The notes beneath the pieces were generated by a model. That model did not search any database. It saw only the letters and a list, made by a program, of their open reading frames with translations, and was not told the DNA's origin. Source: Siphonodentalium dalli (Eukaryota > Mollusca > Scaphopoda > Gadilida > Siphonodentaliidae). From it: DNA of 64,000 nt. The position numbers were made by a program, and so were the translations under genes. Numbering within the stretch: the first letter of the stretch is position 1; every line of letters starts with the position of its first letter. The stretch spans positions 73,693,980 to 73,757,979 of the forward strand of contig CP136063.1 in the NCBI GenBank assembly GCA_032622095.1, given 5' to 3'. This document shows, one piece after another, positions 11,890 through 23,800 of the stretch.

Positions 11890-13107
11890 ATGGATAATTC
11901 AACTGGTTCTTATCCCGGGAATAGTTCCCTGATTCGCGCAACTTCCGCGTATAGTATTGAGGCGCTTATGACAACGATTGATACACTCTATGCTATCGTT
12001 GGTTTTCTCACATTTGTGCTAAACTTTGGCGTGCTTCTTGTTGTATTCATTGACAAACTGCTTCGGAACGACTCGCACTGTGCTGTGGTCTTAAGTTTGA
12101 GTATTAGTGATCTTATTGTTGGATTTTGCGTCATGGTAAGGACTCTAATTTCACGAATGGATTCGCTAAAGGCATCGAGCATGTGTTTAATCGGTTGGTA
12201 TTTTTATTTCACGTCGGTCAGTGTTTCCAATCTACAAATCATATTCATATGTACATCAAGAATTATAGCTATCAAATTTCCTCACAAATTCAAGAATATA
12301 TTCACCATCAAGATAATAATTTTTTCCATTGTGGTGATGTGGGGCACAACCCTGCTTGAGTATGGTATTCCAATCTCGTTTTGGGTTCGAGATACTTTCA
12401 AAGCAACGAGAGGATGTGCACCAGCCACCTTTCTTACGGACGCACTATTACTCTACCGTCTATATGCATTGGACTCTCTGTTCCGATCCCTTATCATAAT
12501 TGTTGTATTTACTTTCCTTGTGAGACAACTCTATTTGAAACGCCGGAACAAAATTGGAACGAATAGCTGCTCAGAAGATAGGATTAGGGAGTCGTCCTCA
12601 GATAAACGACAACGGAACAAAGTAGGAACAAGTTGCAACTCATACGACAAAGAGCGGAACGCAGCGATTAATGCCGATTCTAACCAGGAAGGATGGAAAC
12701 CTACATGTAATAAAAGTGAAGACTCGGGATTTATCGGAATATCCAGCAACTCTGTTCCATCTATTTCGACGCAACTCGGGGACAATGCCGGTACATCTAG
12801 CCGGATCAGAAGACCTACCCCAGCGACCACGAACCAACAACGCCGAAGCTCTGAAGACGAGGCCATTCGAAGCTTAACCTTCGTCGTTGTTATGTGTTCC
12901 TTAGTGTCAATACCACCCATGCTTTTTCTATTAATGAGCACATACACTGTGACCATGGAATACGGGAATGTGTTTCGCGGAATGAGGGGACTTTTAATGG
13001 CCTTGACCAATGTCAATTCAGTCATCAATCCGATCGCCTACGCGTTCACAATGAAGAAGTTCAGAGATGCAATTAGAAGAAGGTTCAGGAACGGACGTAA
13101 CAATTAG
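11890..13107 (+). CDS. Orphan class A (rhodopsin-like) GPCR, intronless
   Basis: A single 405-codon frame predicts a seven-helix plasma-membrane receptor that would couple ligand binding to G proteins. The N-terminus has NST and NSS glycosylation sites. Helices lie near residues 34-54, 64-84 (with LSISDL, Asp74), 98-122 (Cys99 for the usual disulfide), 140-160, 197-215, 328-350 and 364-387. Helix 7 ends with NPIAY (380-384). The helix 3 D/E-R-Y motif is replaced by TSR (122-124), and helix 6 has CSLVSIPP rather than CWxP. The third intracellular loop (216-325) is long, polar and Ser/Thr-rich, and contains a near-duplicated segment (RNKIGTNSCS at 219 and RNKVGTSCNS at 242). The tail is short and basic. 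The first ATG of the frame is used and stops bound it on both sides. The ligand cannot be told; it may be an invertebrate amine or peptide receptor. Confidence 0.93.
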   Translation: MDNSTGSYPGNSSLIRATSAYSIEALMTTIDTLYAIVGFLTFVLNFGVLLVVFIDKLLRNDSHCAVVLSLSISDLIVGFCVMVRTLISRMDSLKASSMCLIGWYFYFTSVSVSNLQIIFICTSRIIAIKFPHKFKNIFTIKIIIFSIVVMWGTTLLEYGIPISFWVRDTFKATRGCAPATFLTDALLLYRLYALDSLFRSLIIIVVFTFLVRQLYLKRRNKIGTNSCSEDRIRESSSDKRQRNKVGTSCNSYDKERNAAINADSNQEGWKPTCNKSEDSGFIGISSNSVPSISTQLGDNAGTSSRIRRPTPATTNQQRRSSEDEAIRSLTFVVVMCSLVSIPPMLFLLMSTYTVTMEYGNVFRGMRGLLMALTNVNSVINPIAYAFTMKKFRDAIRRRFRNGRNN

Positions 13108-13506
13108 ACATGAATGCGCATGCGTGTAACTTTAATGGCAAACAGGGCGGTATAAGTCAATATTAGAGAGCTTCACATACGCGTATATATGTGTTGGTTG
13201 TTCCTTCGACGTATATATATTTATCATTGACTCAATCATTATTTACGTTGGAAAGTATGTCATAAATCAATTTCATATGAACTACTAGTTCATATCACCT
13301 TCCGATAATTTGATTGGTTTGTTGACAAAAAGTGTGTTCTGATTGGCTGAATGGCAGCCTGAGCCGAGCCGCATCTCTAACTAAATGCAGGTCAAATTCG
13401 TGCGCGTCAATCAACGCAATGCCGAAATTCTCGCAATTATAATCTTGAAATATATAGTTTTGGACATTGTTATACGATAAATAGAATATGTAATTCGTAT
13501 TTATCT

Positions 13507-13512
13507 AATAAA
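13507..13512 (+). terminator. Possible polyadenylation signal for the GPCR
   Basis: AATAAA lies 400 bp after the GPCR stop codon. It is the first canonical hexamer I see downstream. No transcript evidence is available, and a similar but altered sequence block recurs at 13707-13755 without the hexamer. Confidence 0.3.
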
Positions 13513-13735
13513 CATACGATATAATGTCACAAACTGAGAACAGAATAGCGCACTATATCTTCGCGTGCATATTATTTCTGCTAGTTCACCAGGTGTAATT
13601 GGGCTTCCGGTGCAATGAAGTGACGTCACATTAACCTTTTGCTGCCGATGTCATATAGCTATTTAGTGATTTGTGTGCGTTTTGGACATCATAATCAATT
13701 TATAGGTGTCATATGATAAACAGAATATGTAATTC

Positions 13736-13855
13736 GTGTTTCTCTCATATGATATTTATGAAACTCGTCACGAATTTTCAGTTTTCTCTCGACGGAGGCT
13801 CGAGAAAACTGAAAATTCTTAGACTCGTTTCATAAATATCATATGAGAGAAACAC
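13736..13855. repeat. Inverted repeat, 120 bp
   Basis: GTGTTTCTCTCATATGATAT at the left pairs with ATATCATATGAGAGAAACAC at the right. The inner arms GTTTTCTC / GAGAAAAC flank a short centre. No coding content. It lies just left of the larger nested foldback region. Confidence 0.9.
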
Positions 13856-13894
13856 TCATTTCATATCCTCTATATATGTATAGCTAACAACATT

Positions 13895-15615
13895 AACGAC
13901 CTTAGGGAGACTCTTGAAATAATCCGACCTTAGGGAGACATCTCGATATATCAGTTTCTGTGCAACGCATAGCTTCTGGGTGTGGTGAGAGGGTTTGGTA
14001 TTAATCGAAAAAACATCTTTTATTGCTATATTAAAGATACGGGCGGTGTTGGCGGTGGGTATGTTGTTAAAATATTCATCTCCGTCAAAAACCGCCATAA
14101 ACAGAAAGAATAGTAAAATATAGACAGACTTTGTTGTTATACCATTCAGACATATGGCATAAACAGTATTTTATTGTCAATTGTTTTCACTTTGTTATGT
14201 AAACAAAAGCAAAAAACGTTGTGTTTCCTGGCTTTTGTTTAGATCCGGATATGGTAAACATAAAGCGCGTTATTTGTTACTGTTTTCCTTATATGGAAAT
14301 AATAAAGAGCGTTTATATAATTTTTGTGTGATTAACCAATATAATTGCGTTGTGTAATGTAAACAGAAGCAAAACTTCTGTAACACGAGCATGCTGTTGT
14401 TTACGCCACCATCGTACACCTTGACGACAATATATTATTTATGCGCTGATTATGTTTGCATGTGAACAAAACTATATATATTTTAATATTCCTTCTCACG
14501 GGGGGAGAACAGCGACGTGAGGATCGGTGGCATTCCGATAAAGAGACGGTGGAAATCCGATAAACGAGACGGTTCGCTTTCGGCGACAAACGAGATTTTC
14601 TTCGTGTTTGGGCATTCAAACGGAATTGCCGTGACAAATCAGGTTTCATATCATCATATCGTTATTTTAGTTACTAATATCCATCAAAATCTAGACGCTA
14701 CAGTGAGTAAAACCAATAGAATCGCCATTTAAAAGTCATGCGACGGTTCGTTTTCCGATAAAAAACGAACCGTCGCGTGTCTTTTATCGGAAAACGAACC
14801 GTCGCGTGACTTTTAAATGGCTATTCCCTTGGTTTTATTCACTGTATCGTCTAGATTTTGATGGATATTAGTAACTTAAATAACGATATGATGATATGAA
14901 ACCTGATATGTCACGGTAATTCCGTTTGAATGCCCAAAAACGAAGAAAATCTCGCTTGTCGCTGAAAGCGAACCGTCTCGTTTATCGGATTTCCACCGTC
15001 TCTTTATCGGAATTCCACCGTCTCTTTATCGGAATGCCACCGATCCCCACGTCGCAGTTGCCCCCCGTGCTTCTGTTGGTGGCGATTTGAACAAATATGA
15101 ATATTTCTGCAACGAACGCCGCCCGTGCCTTTAATTATTATAACCAATGCCATGTACTGATATAGCGTCTTACAAAGATTAAACCAGGTCCCCATATTCG
15201 TGTTTTGAGGGTTAAATTTCTCGCGTATGCACGAACTAGCATCTTATATTATATCTAGTCATATTATTAGACCATTCCAAGAATGTGGCCCCAGAATATA
15301 AAGTACATATTATGTGTCTCCATAACTTTGGTTTTTAACCTGTGTCCCCCTAATACCGCATGTAGTGGTATTTATTGCATATGTCCCCCTAATATGGTTC
15401 ATGTTGTATGTAAAAAGAGCATTAGGGAGACGGTTATAGGGGGACACTCGTGATATATTTTTAAATATTATAATATTCATAACAAATGACATCAGAGATG
15501 GTTTTTCGATTAATACCAAATGCTCTCACCACACCCAGAAGCTACGCGTTGCATAGCAAATGATATATCGTGATGTCTCCCTAAGGTCGGATTATTTCAA
15601 GAGTCTCCCATATAA
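13895..15615. repeat. Outer arms of a nested inverted-repeat region
   Basis: The left arm (about 13895-14025, with CCTTAGGGAGACTCTTGAAA and CTTCTGGGTGTGGTGAGAG) is the inverse of the right arm (about 15485-15615, with CTCTCACCACACCCAGAAG and TCTCCCTAAGGTCGGATTAT). Their shared midpoint (about 14755) lies close to that of the inner foldback at 14497-15069, so the whole may be one composite element of about 1.7 kb or an older element hosting a younger one. The part from 15300 to 15710 also carries several 'CCCCCTAATG'/'CTCCCTAATG' phrases. Confidence 0.75.
14497..15069. repeat. 573-bp foldback element
   Basis: Almost the entire element is one inverted repeat. The left half contains CGGTGGCATTCCGATAAAGA, and the right half ends with its complement before CCACGTCG...CCCCCCGTG. 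The arms are about 250 bp and have roughly 90 percent or better identity by eye. A small inner hairpin (GACGGTTCG / CGAACCGTC) lies at the centre near 14745-14810. The motif CCGTCTC(T)TTATCGGA is repeated near the right end. It resembles a foldback transposon or long-hairpin MITE. The element could yield long double-stranded RNA if transcribed. Confidence 0.9.
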
Positions 15616-17786
15616 TCACGCTAAAAACATTAGGGGGACACACAAAAAGTCGTCCTAATGTAGAAGTCGCCTTAATGTGGGTTATTTATCCATAAATGTC
15701 TCCCTAATGTGGCTTCCGCGAACACACACACACACACACATATATATAAAAAAAAATTTAAAAAACAATATATATATATATATTGTTTTTTTTGTTTTTT
15801 TGTTTTTTTTTTTAAATAAATCATCGCCTACCAAATGTTACATACCTTATTAAATGTAAACACATATGTATATTTTAACCTACATTTTTTGTTGTTGATA
15901 AATTTTTTTAATAAATCATCGGCTAACAAATGTTAGCGGCAGTCGTTAAACTCAACTATTGTTTCACATTTAACGAATTTTAGCAAATCCATTGGGGCGT
16001 AAATTTTATTAGGGACCCTAAGGCATTGTGTCTATAGGTTGAACTAGTATTCATTACCACTTAAATTAGCTAATGTAAGTATCACTGGGAAAGCATCGGT
16101 TTATGAACCATAACCACGCCGTTGGTAGATTGGATAGCGCTCTCTGTGGTTCGGGATCCAATATCACTAATGAAACGAGGTGGCTTCAAGGGTTATAGAT
16201 AATTGCAAAAATTGACATACATGTATGTTTGTTTTTTTTAAGCACGTTCATTTTGCTCAACCAAACAATTGGTGGATTGGATCGCGCTCTCTATGGGCTG
16301 GGATCCATGTTTGATTATGAGTGTGAACCATTACACACTTATGTCACACTTATGTCCCCTTGCGGATCAGAATTGTCCATCTAGATGATCTCCAACTGCG
16401 TATAATATGGGACGTGGCGACAGGGGGTGTCTCAATGTGCAATATGGTCCCAAATAGTACTATGAATCTTGGGGAATTCAGAAACAGAAAGAATCCAGGT
16501 AGCTGGAGTCCCAGTTGGAACATTCAAACTCAAGAGGGGTGGGGTAGCGGTCAATTTCAATGCAGTTGGACATTTGGGGCTGACCAGTCGAACAAAGGAA
16601 CACAAGTGGTGCAATCAGAAATCCTGAAGTGGACACCCCACACTCACGATCCTTTCGCCACGTCCCTGTGCATGATACCAAACTAAATGTTACATAGCCT
16701 TTGGCTGTAATTCGTGCTGTCGGATATTCAGAAAATGTCATCGTTGCGCCCTGACCAGAATGAGTGTAGCCCTAACCAACCGATAACATAACCTGAGTTA
16801 TCTGTTGTTAATCTGTATAAACAGAATTTTTTTTTTTTTCGCAATTTGCTAAAATGGCTAACGGCAGGGCGAACACTGATTCAGTATATACAGATTAGAT
16901 CACCTATAAAACAGATTATTAATACTGTTTAAACAGATTATTAACTCAAATGATGTGGCGGATCTAAGCTGCCGTACAATCGTGTTTACATAACTTTATA
17001 ACAATGATATTTCTCCCCTGATAACTTGAATGATAACGTTTAAAAAGTTAGCTATAGCTTGAAACGAAATAAACATTTTGTTCTGCTTTAATTGAAATTA
17101 CATTCAAAATCGAGACTCACAATCGTCTTGACTCAATATCCCAAGTTGTCCAATGGCCTACGATACTCTGAAGTTCAAATCACCCAGGGCCAAAATTATT
17201 CATGGTCCAATTGTCAAATAGTGAAGTATTAGACGAGACCATGTGATCATTATAGGGGCGTATTCTTTGCGACCGTCGACCTAATAAACAGATCGAAGTC
17301 ATCGTCAGATTCAAGGTTATGAGTATTGAGCAGTGTCATGGCGTCGTATAAAGTATTGCCGACCGGGCGTGGAACGAGATTGATTGTCCAATAACCTCTT
17401 TGCTGCTATGACGTCCGTAACTATCACGGACGTAAACGTGCATGTCTTATGCTATATCGTCCGTATAACCTACTTCAGCACACTAGGAGTATGCTATTAT
17501 TCATAACTGGAACTCAGAGATTGGTGCATCGGAATAACTGTGTCTCGAAGTTTCCAACAGAGTAAAATGTGCCACGATTGTGAACGATAATATCCTTTCA
17601 ACCGAGTCAGTGTTATGGTTCTTGCGATATTCCCGTTACATTTTTCCACTGGAAAATGGCAATAACGTCAATAGCACAGCATATGACGTCACACCGTCAT
17701 TTAGCGAAGAGGTTAACATCGCAATATTGTTATAGCCGGCATTTGAGTATAAACGTTGATTAATGGTGGTTGACAAGAGACACGAG
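15615..17786. other. Spacer upstream of the channel gene
   Basis: It holds an (CA)n/(TA)n and poly-T tract (15723-15815), duplicated phrases 'GGATTGGATCGCGCTCTCT' near 16135 and 16270, and an open frame at 16360-16686 that also has a long frame on the opposite strand and no recognisable domain. The promoter of the channel gene should lie in the right part, but I see no clear core element. The overlapping frames at 16.4-16.7 kb could be an uncharacterised exon or a decayed repeat. Confidence 0.4.
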
Positions 17787-17868
17787 ATGTGGAAGAACTT
17801 ACTTGTGACATCCACAGTAGTTTTATTCGTCGAATATAATTGGAAGGCAGCAGCATGCGTAAATATAG
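17787..17868 (+). CDS. Channel exon 1: signal peptide
   Basis: ATG (17787) starts [15 protein letters not shown], a short basic head and hydrophobic core, followed by a small-residue stretch (KAAAC) suited to signal peptidase. It ends in phase 1 at donor G|GTGAGT (17869). The final residues VNI join GILIERG of exon 2, matching the first beta strand of iGluR amino-terminal domains. In-frame stop codons upstream are consistent with this being the true start. Confidence 0.85.
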
Positions 17869-20800
17869 GTGAGTATATCGTAACTCAGTAAAGCAACGTA
17901 TAGCCCCATGAGGTATCAACATGAACTTAGGAATAGCTCATTTATTGTCACAGTTAGCGGATCAAAATTGGTCGATATTTATTAACATAATATACATGTA
18001 CGGTACGTGCACTTTATTTGTCCCAGGATGACTTACTAAAGTGATAGAAGTTACCGCGTCAAAAGAAAGTCATGGTCCAGTTCTCATTTTAGCATGTTAT
18101 AGAGATAGTAGCTTGCATTGTTTTGAAAAATACGGCAGTTAGTAAATGTGCATTATTTGAATAACTCACTACATGAGATGCACATCAAGTCCGCAATTAG
18201 TGATACATCCATTACCCTGCAGGGAGCCCCACACATATATAGAAGCATATAGAAGAGTGTCGTCTGCTCATGTTTGTCTGGGGCTCTGTATGGGTGAAAT
18301 TATAAAATTGTTAAAGAATACAAGAACAAATTATTAAAATTGTAAAAAATTGTTAGGCCAATGCATTCTCTTATATATGCGAGGCGACCTATGGTCGACT
18401 CGCATATATAAGAGAATGCATTGGCACAGGGTAAAAAAAATCCCGACTGGATTTGATATGGCGGGTCACATATATCCATCGACCTAATTTTATAATTGAA
18501 ACATGTTTGTTAGCCTTTAAATCGTAATTCTAAATTATTAATAGTATTTCGCGAATAAAAATTGGTCGATATATATAAACATGAAATACTTATGTGTGGA
18601 ATTTATTTGGAAGATTTACTGAAGTGATACCGCATCAAAAGAAAGTCATGGTTCCAGGTGTCATTGCTGCATGTTACAGAGATAGTTTTGTTTTTTTTGC
18701 AAAATAAGGCAGTTAGTAAATGTGCATCATTTGAATAAGTAACTGCATGAGATGAACATCCAGTCCGTAAATTAGTCATATGTGACCCGCCATATTAAAT
18801 CCAGTCGTAAGTCGGGATTTGTTTACCCTGTGCCAATGCATTCTCTTATATATGCGAGTCGACCATAGGTCGCCTCCCATATATAAGAGAATGCATTGGC
18901 CTAACAATTTTTTATCTTTTTTTTTAAATGTTTCTTTCAATTTTTAGGACATAAAATAAAAAACATCCAATAGCCTGCAGGGAGCCCCACACATGTATAG
19001 AAGCATATAGAAGAGTGTCGTCTGCTCATGTTTGTCTGGGGCTCTGTATGGTGAAATTATAAAATTGTTAAGAAAACATTATTAAAATTGTAAAAAATTG
19101 TTAGGCCAATGCATTCTCTTATATATGCGAGGCGACCTATGGTCGACTCGTATATATAAGAGAATGCATTGGCACAGGGTAAAAAAAAATCCCGACTTAC
19201 GACTGGATTTGATATGGCGGGTCACATATATTCATCGACCTAATTTGATAATTGAAACATTTTTGTTAACCTTTTTAACCTAATTCTAAACTATTAATAT
19301 TATATCATATTATAATTTTGGCTAGCCGTTGAAAAACAATTCAATTCCTTATACCGGTATAAAAAACATGAAATTCAAGGAACTTGTCTTCATTCATACT
19401 GACGTTGATCCAATACAATGACACTGATATTCCTGGCATATTTAGTAGAGATGTTTTACCCCTGAGTTTTAAATATACTTTATCATATATGATATTATCT
19501 TAAAATTCGAGCGCCCGAATGGTTTTTGTAGTCATGTTTTAGAGTGAAAATCCTTGGCCCTTTTCCCCGCCAAACTACGTTACCAATATCCACATGTGTG
19601 ATGTATTGTCTCGAGTTCCTCTATTCTATTAAAATTATATCTTTCTTATGGAATTAATGCATCGTCTGACCATGCCTGTTTAAGATGGAGATGCACGTTT
19701 TGCATAAATACAGCCAAATATGGCAAGAGATTTTCAACAAAGTATTTCTCGGGATCTATCTGGCGAAAAATTTTGAATTTCACATATCATTATCTTCATT
19801 ATGAAGCCGTTATTAAGAGACAACAAAAGCAATGGATTTTAATACATTTGAGAGGTTTATTTGTTGTAACAAGAACTGCTAGAATAATTAATAATTTCAC
19901 ACAACACTCCAATCACCAAACAGCTTCTTGTCCTGGCTCCACGAGAGGAGGCTGTATTTGTATCATAATGTGGAGTTAGATTTTTAATTGCATAATATAT
20001 TGTCATACCCCGATATATTATAATGAAGAATAAAGCAGTCAGAAATATTCCAGCCCAATGAAACCAACTGCTGATATGCAGTGTGGTCCACTCAAGCAGG
20101 GAGCAATCAACAGAATTAGGCCACAGTGTTAAGAGATATGGTGGTCAGTTTTAACTTGCTAATGAAGCCATGACCCAGAACTCATCTCAGCCCAATTTTT
20201 CATTTAACATGAATGACATGAAAATTCTCAAATATAGAAATTTATTTGTGGGTAGTTGTCTTTCTAAGTGAAAATAATCATAAAATGTCCTGAATCAAGA
20301 AACTTAAGTCTCCTCTCATGATCTTCAGATATGATATCATGGACATATGATCTGTAATTTTGAAACAAATTTAATTTTCAGAAGTGTTTGGTACCTAAAA
20401 ACAGAAATGTTAAATATTATCCATGTCATTAAACTGAAGTAAGTAAGATTATAATAACCAATTGATCGATGGTTCTTAAATAATGTATCCCAATAATCGC
20501 TTGTACCTAATTTCACAAATAAATTCCTGACAGATTTTGAGCAATTCCATTTGGAAATACCAAGAAATTTTGGCCAAACGTGCATCTGACCCTTAACTGA
20601 AAACAAATCTTTCTTTATAGTTCGTCGTTTTATGTCAATAGACACATTTCGCGTAATGAACGACCGCAGATAATTATTATGTGTGTTCTTTCTATTCGTT
20701 GTCGTTTTTATCCCATGTTACGATTACGGTTTTGGATTTTCAACAAAAATCAAAATACGTCATATAGTAACAAATCGTTTCTCAGCTCCTCAGTGTTGAA

Positions 20801-23800
20801 GATGATTCTGCGATTATGTCCTTAAATTATAATCGCCATAAAAACATAATTACTGCGAGTGGCGAGCAAAATTGTCTCACAATTGAACTCGTCGACAATT
20901 CTGCGAAAAGGTTTAGGTTTAGGGTTAGGGTTAGGGTCCGTCCGAGAAAATTACGACTAATAGCTATTTGTAATAATTATCTGTCGTCGTTCATTATTCG
21001 AAATATGTCAATTACAAGGACGAAATCTATCTGTCGCATGTGAAATGCGGAATTCACACCGCGGAATTATATAGCATTTGCCAGAGGGAAATGATGACTA
21101 TTGCATTATCTACTTTATGATAACGCGTTTAGCACTAAATGCGAATCTGAACCTGTGTTTGAGATCCAAAAAGAAACAAATTCTTCTCTGACGAAATTCG
21201 CGATATCTCGTTGTGAGACGGTCAGTTAATTCAGCGGTGTTGTCGACGAATGATGAGCACATTTTGCTGCGTTAGGACGCCTTTTAGCACTCAATGTCTG
21301 TTCTGTGTATATTCCAGGGATCCTCATTGAACGTGGTTTGAACGCAACTAGTATACGTGGTTATTTGGAAAAGGCGAGAGGAAGTGCAAACTCAAGATAT
21401 AACACACCGCTGTGTTTCGTAGAAGAAGACGCAGATGTTTTAACTGCTAGAGACGCAAGTATGTGCGGACAATAACTACTAGCAATAACCTTGATATGTT
21501 ACGGTTGTTTTTTGTTACCCTGTGCCAGTGCATTCTCTTATATATGCGAGGCGACCATAGGTCGCCTCCCATATATAAGAGAATGCATTGGCCTAACAAT
21601 TTTTTATCTTTTTTTTTAAATAAATGTTTCTTACAATTTTTAGGACATAAAATAAAAAAACATCCATTACCCTGCAGGGAGCCCCACACATATATAGAAG
21701 CATATAGAAGAGTGTCGTCTGCTCATGTTTGTCTGGGGCTCTGTATGGGTGAAATTATAAAATTGTTAAAGAACACAAGAAAACATTATTAAAATGGTTA
21801 GGCCAATGCATTCTCTTATATATGCGAGGCTACCTATGGTCGACTCGCATATATAAGAGAATACATTGGCACAGGGTAAAAACATCCCGACTTAGGACTG
21901 GATTTGATATGGCGGGTCACATATATTCATCGACCTAATTTGATAATTGAAACATTTTTGTTAACCTTTTTAACCTAATTCTAAACTATTAATATTATAT
22001 CAGATTATAATTTTGGCTAGCCGTTGAAAAGCAATTCAATTCCTTATACCGGTACAATTAAATTAAATTTGTATTTTGCGAGTTGTTATAACCAATCTGG
22101 GGAGTATAATTATATAATGTATATTGTAGTCAATTGGGATTGCGATGTGAAAAGGAAAATATTCTCTGATTTTGATTAGTCAATCAATTATTCCTGAGAA
22201 AGCACAATGTGACTATCTGTGAAGTTTACTGATGTATTGTATGTATTGCATGTTTTATTCACACAATAACATTTACCTTTGCCCCAACTATAATAAGAAC
22301 ATCCGCTATATGTTAAATTGTTAACCATCTAATATCATTTTTCAATTAAGTTTTCAAACAATTTGCATGTTAATTACTGATCGTTTCACATGATAGTATG
22401 TCGTCTTTTGCATCTGACAATTTCTGGACACTCACCACCCCCAAACATGCAAACGGAATACGCACACCCCACATTTCACTAACTAAACTAACTTTTGAAT
22501 TAATTGATATTCACCCCCCAAGTATGGAGCTTAAAGACACGACGAAAGATTCCCCCAGTCTACATGGCGGTCTGAGCTATAGCACATGGCTATATTTCTT
22601 ATATATATACAAACATATTTTCAAGCTTAGATCAAGGGACCGCATTCAAAATAGGCCCAGAATTCCTAAATCTTTCCAGAGAAGTCTATCAACCAGTTCG
22701 TCATCTAACATCAACTAATACGGTACCATTTGATCACTTGTGATCCATTCATAACTGTCGCCAAATGCACTTGGATCTTTCCCACTGGATGAGTAGTTAC
22801 TCCATTCAACTAGTGCATTAATATATCATCATATAATCTAATTGCAACAAGTTATACCCTTAGGTTTAATTCAAGATATTTGTATGTGACCAATAGTACA
22901 AATGATATAGGCTTGTGGTTGTCCATACTTTAGCATTTAGCATATAGCATACAGTTAATGTATGGAAACGAGGATAAAACAAGCCAGAGGGCGTATATGA
23001 AGTATTCTCCTCTGTTGGCGACATGCCATCTTCCCCAATAAGAGAGGTAGGGGTATCGATCAGAAGGGAAGGGATTAAAATAATGGTTTTAGGAGAAATG
23101 GAGATATATAACTAAGTTTGAATAAGGGGTGGGAAAACAGGGAGAAGATAGTGTTAGGGATAGCAGGAGGCTGAGAGAGGGATAGGGTGAGAAAGTAGAA
23201 AATAGGAGGGGACATATGAATCTTGAAATGATGACAGTGGTGGGGAGTTTTAAAAAATTGGGTTGTTGCGCGATAAACATTATGCTTATCTATAGTAATA
23301 TACATGCGTCAGGCGCCATGGGAGGGTGTCAATCACAATGGCTGTTAACTGGTTACATCAGTCAAAAAGTAATTAAATAAACACACACGGCTACGAGTGT
23401 TCATAATCAAAATATGTCGTGGATTATATATCTTCCGTGAGAACAAGTACACATTCATTAGCACTAACCCGAAACAGGACGATTCCTATTCCAAGGGTAT
23501 TCACTGTGAATATCGCAGCATCCTTCATGTGGAATCAGTTCACGTATATACAGGATAATAACAAGCAAGTTACATACAAAATAATCGTTATCGGAAGGCA
23601 TTTAGTACTACATATATGTTGGGTAATATCATGCTGCCGCATAACGCGACCGGAATCAAAAGCAATTCGTTACCCGTGCTAATGAGAGAATTGTGGGAAT
23701 CTTATTGTTCTCATAATATATGTCTGTACTGCATTAAATATTTGTTTGTTTTCGCGAAGGCTAAGCTCCCTTGATCCCCGCAATAGAGTATTCTGAGATA

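Larger units (their letters stand above)
18778..19230. mobile_element. TGTGACCCGCC-type MITE, complete
   Basis: Ends TATGTGACCCGCCATATTAA (left) and its near complement GATATGGCGGGTCACATA (right) form terminal inverted repeats of about 40 bp, with flanking TA consistent with a TA target duplication (Tc1/mariner-like, inferred). Inside are two 69-bp palindromes (18832-18900 and 19105-19173) flanking the CCCTGCAGGGAGCC module. No transposase is encoded. Confidence 0.85.
17869..21317 (+). other. Intron 1, rich in TA-type MITEs
   Basis: It contains MITE copies at about 18219-18476 and 18778-19230, a short telomere-like run (20910-20937) and otherwise AT-rich sequence. A minus-strand frame at 20337-20645 has no convincing match. 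Confidence 0.7.
21510..21928. mobile_element. TGTGACCCGCC-type MITE, left end degraded
   Basis: It starts about 52 bp after the exon 2 donor. It has palindrome copies at 21524-21592 and 21802-21870 around the CCCTGCAGGGAGCC module, then the right end GGCGGGTCACATATA. The left terminal repeat is missing. Confidence 0.82.

Noticed and set aside
12531-13028. 165-codon minus-strand gene inside the GPCR
   Set aside because: It is an antisense shadow of the GPCR third loop to helix 7, with no domain features.
16110-16320. tRNA gene or tRNA-derived SINE
   Set aside because: GTTGGTAGATTGG and GGTTCGGGATCC resemble pol III A and B boxes, but they are only about 20 bp apart and no cloverleaf folds. 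The duplicated phrase near 16270 lacks the B box.
20910-20937. Chromosome end
   Set aside because: Only about four to five TTAGGG units, in the middle of an intron; a short interstitial repeat.
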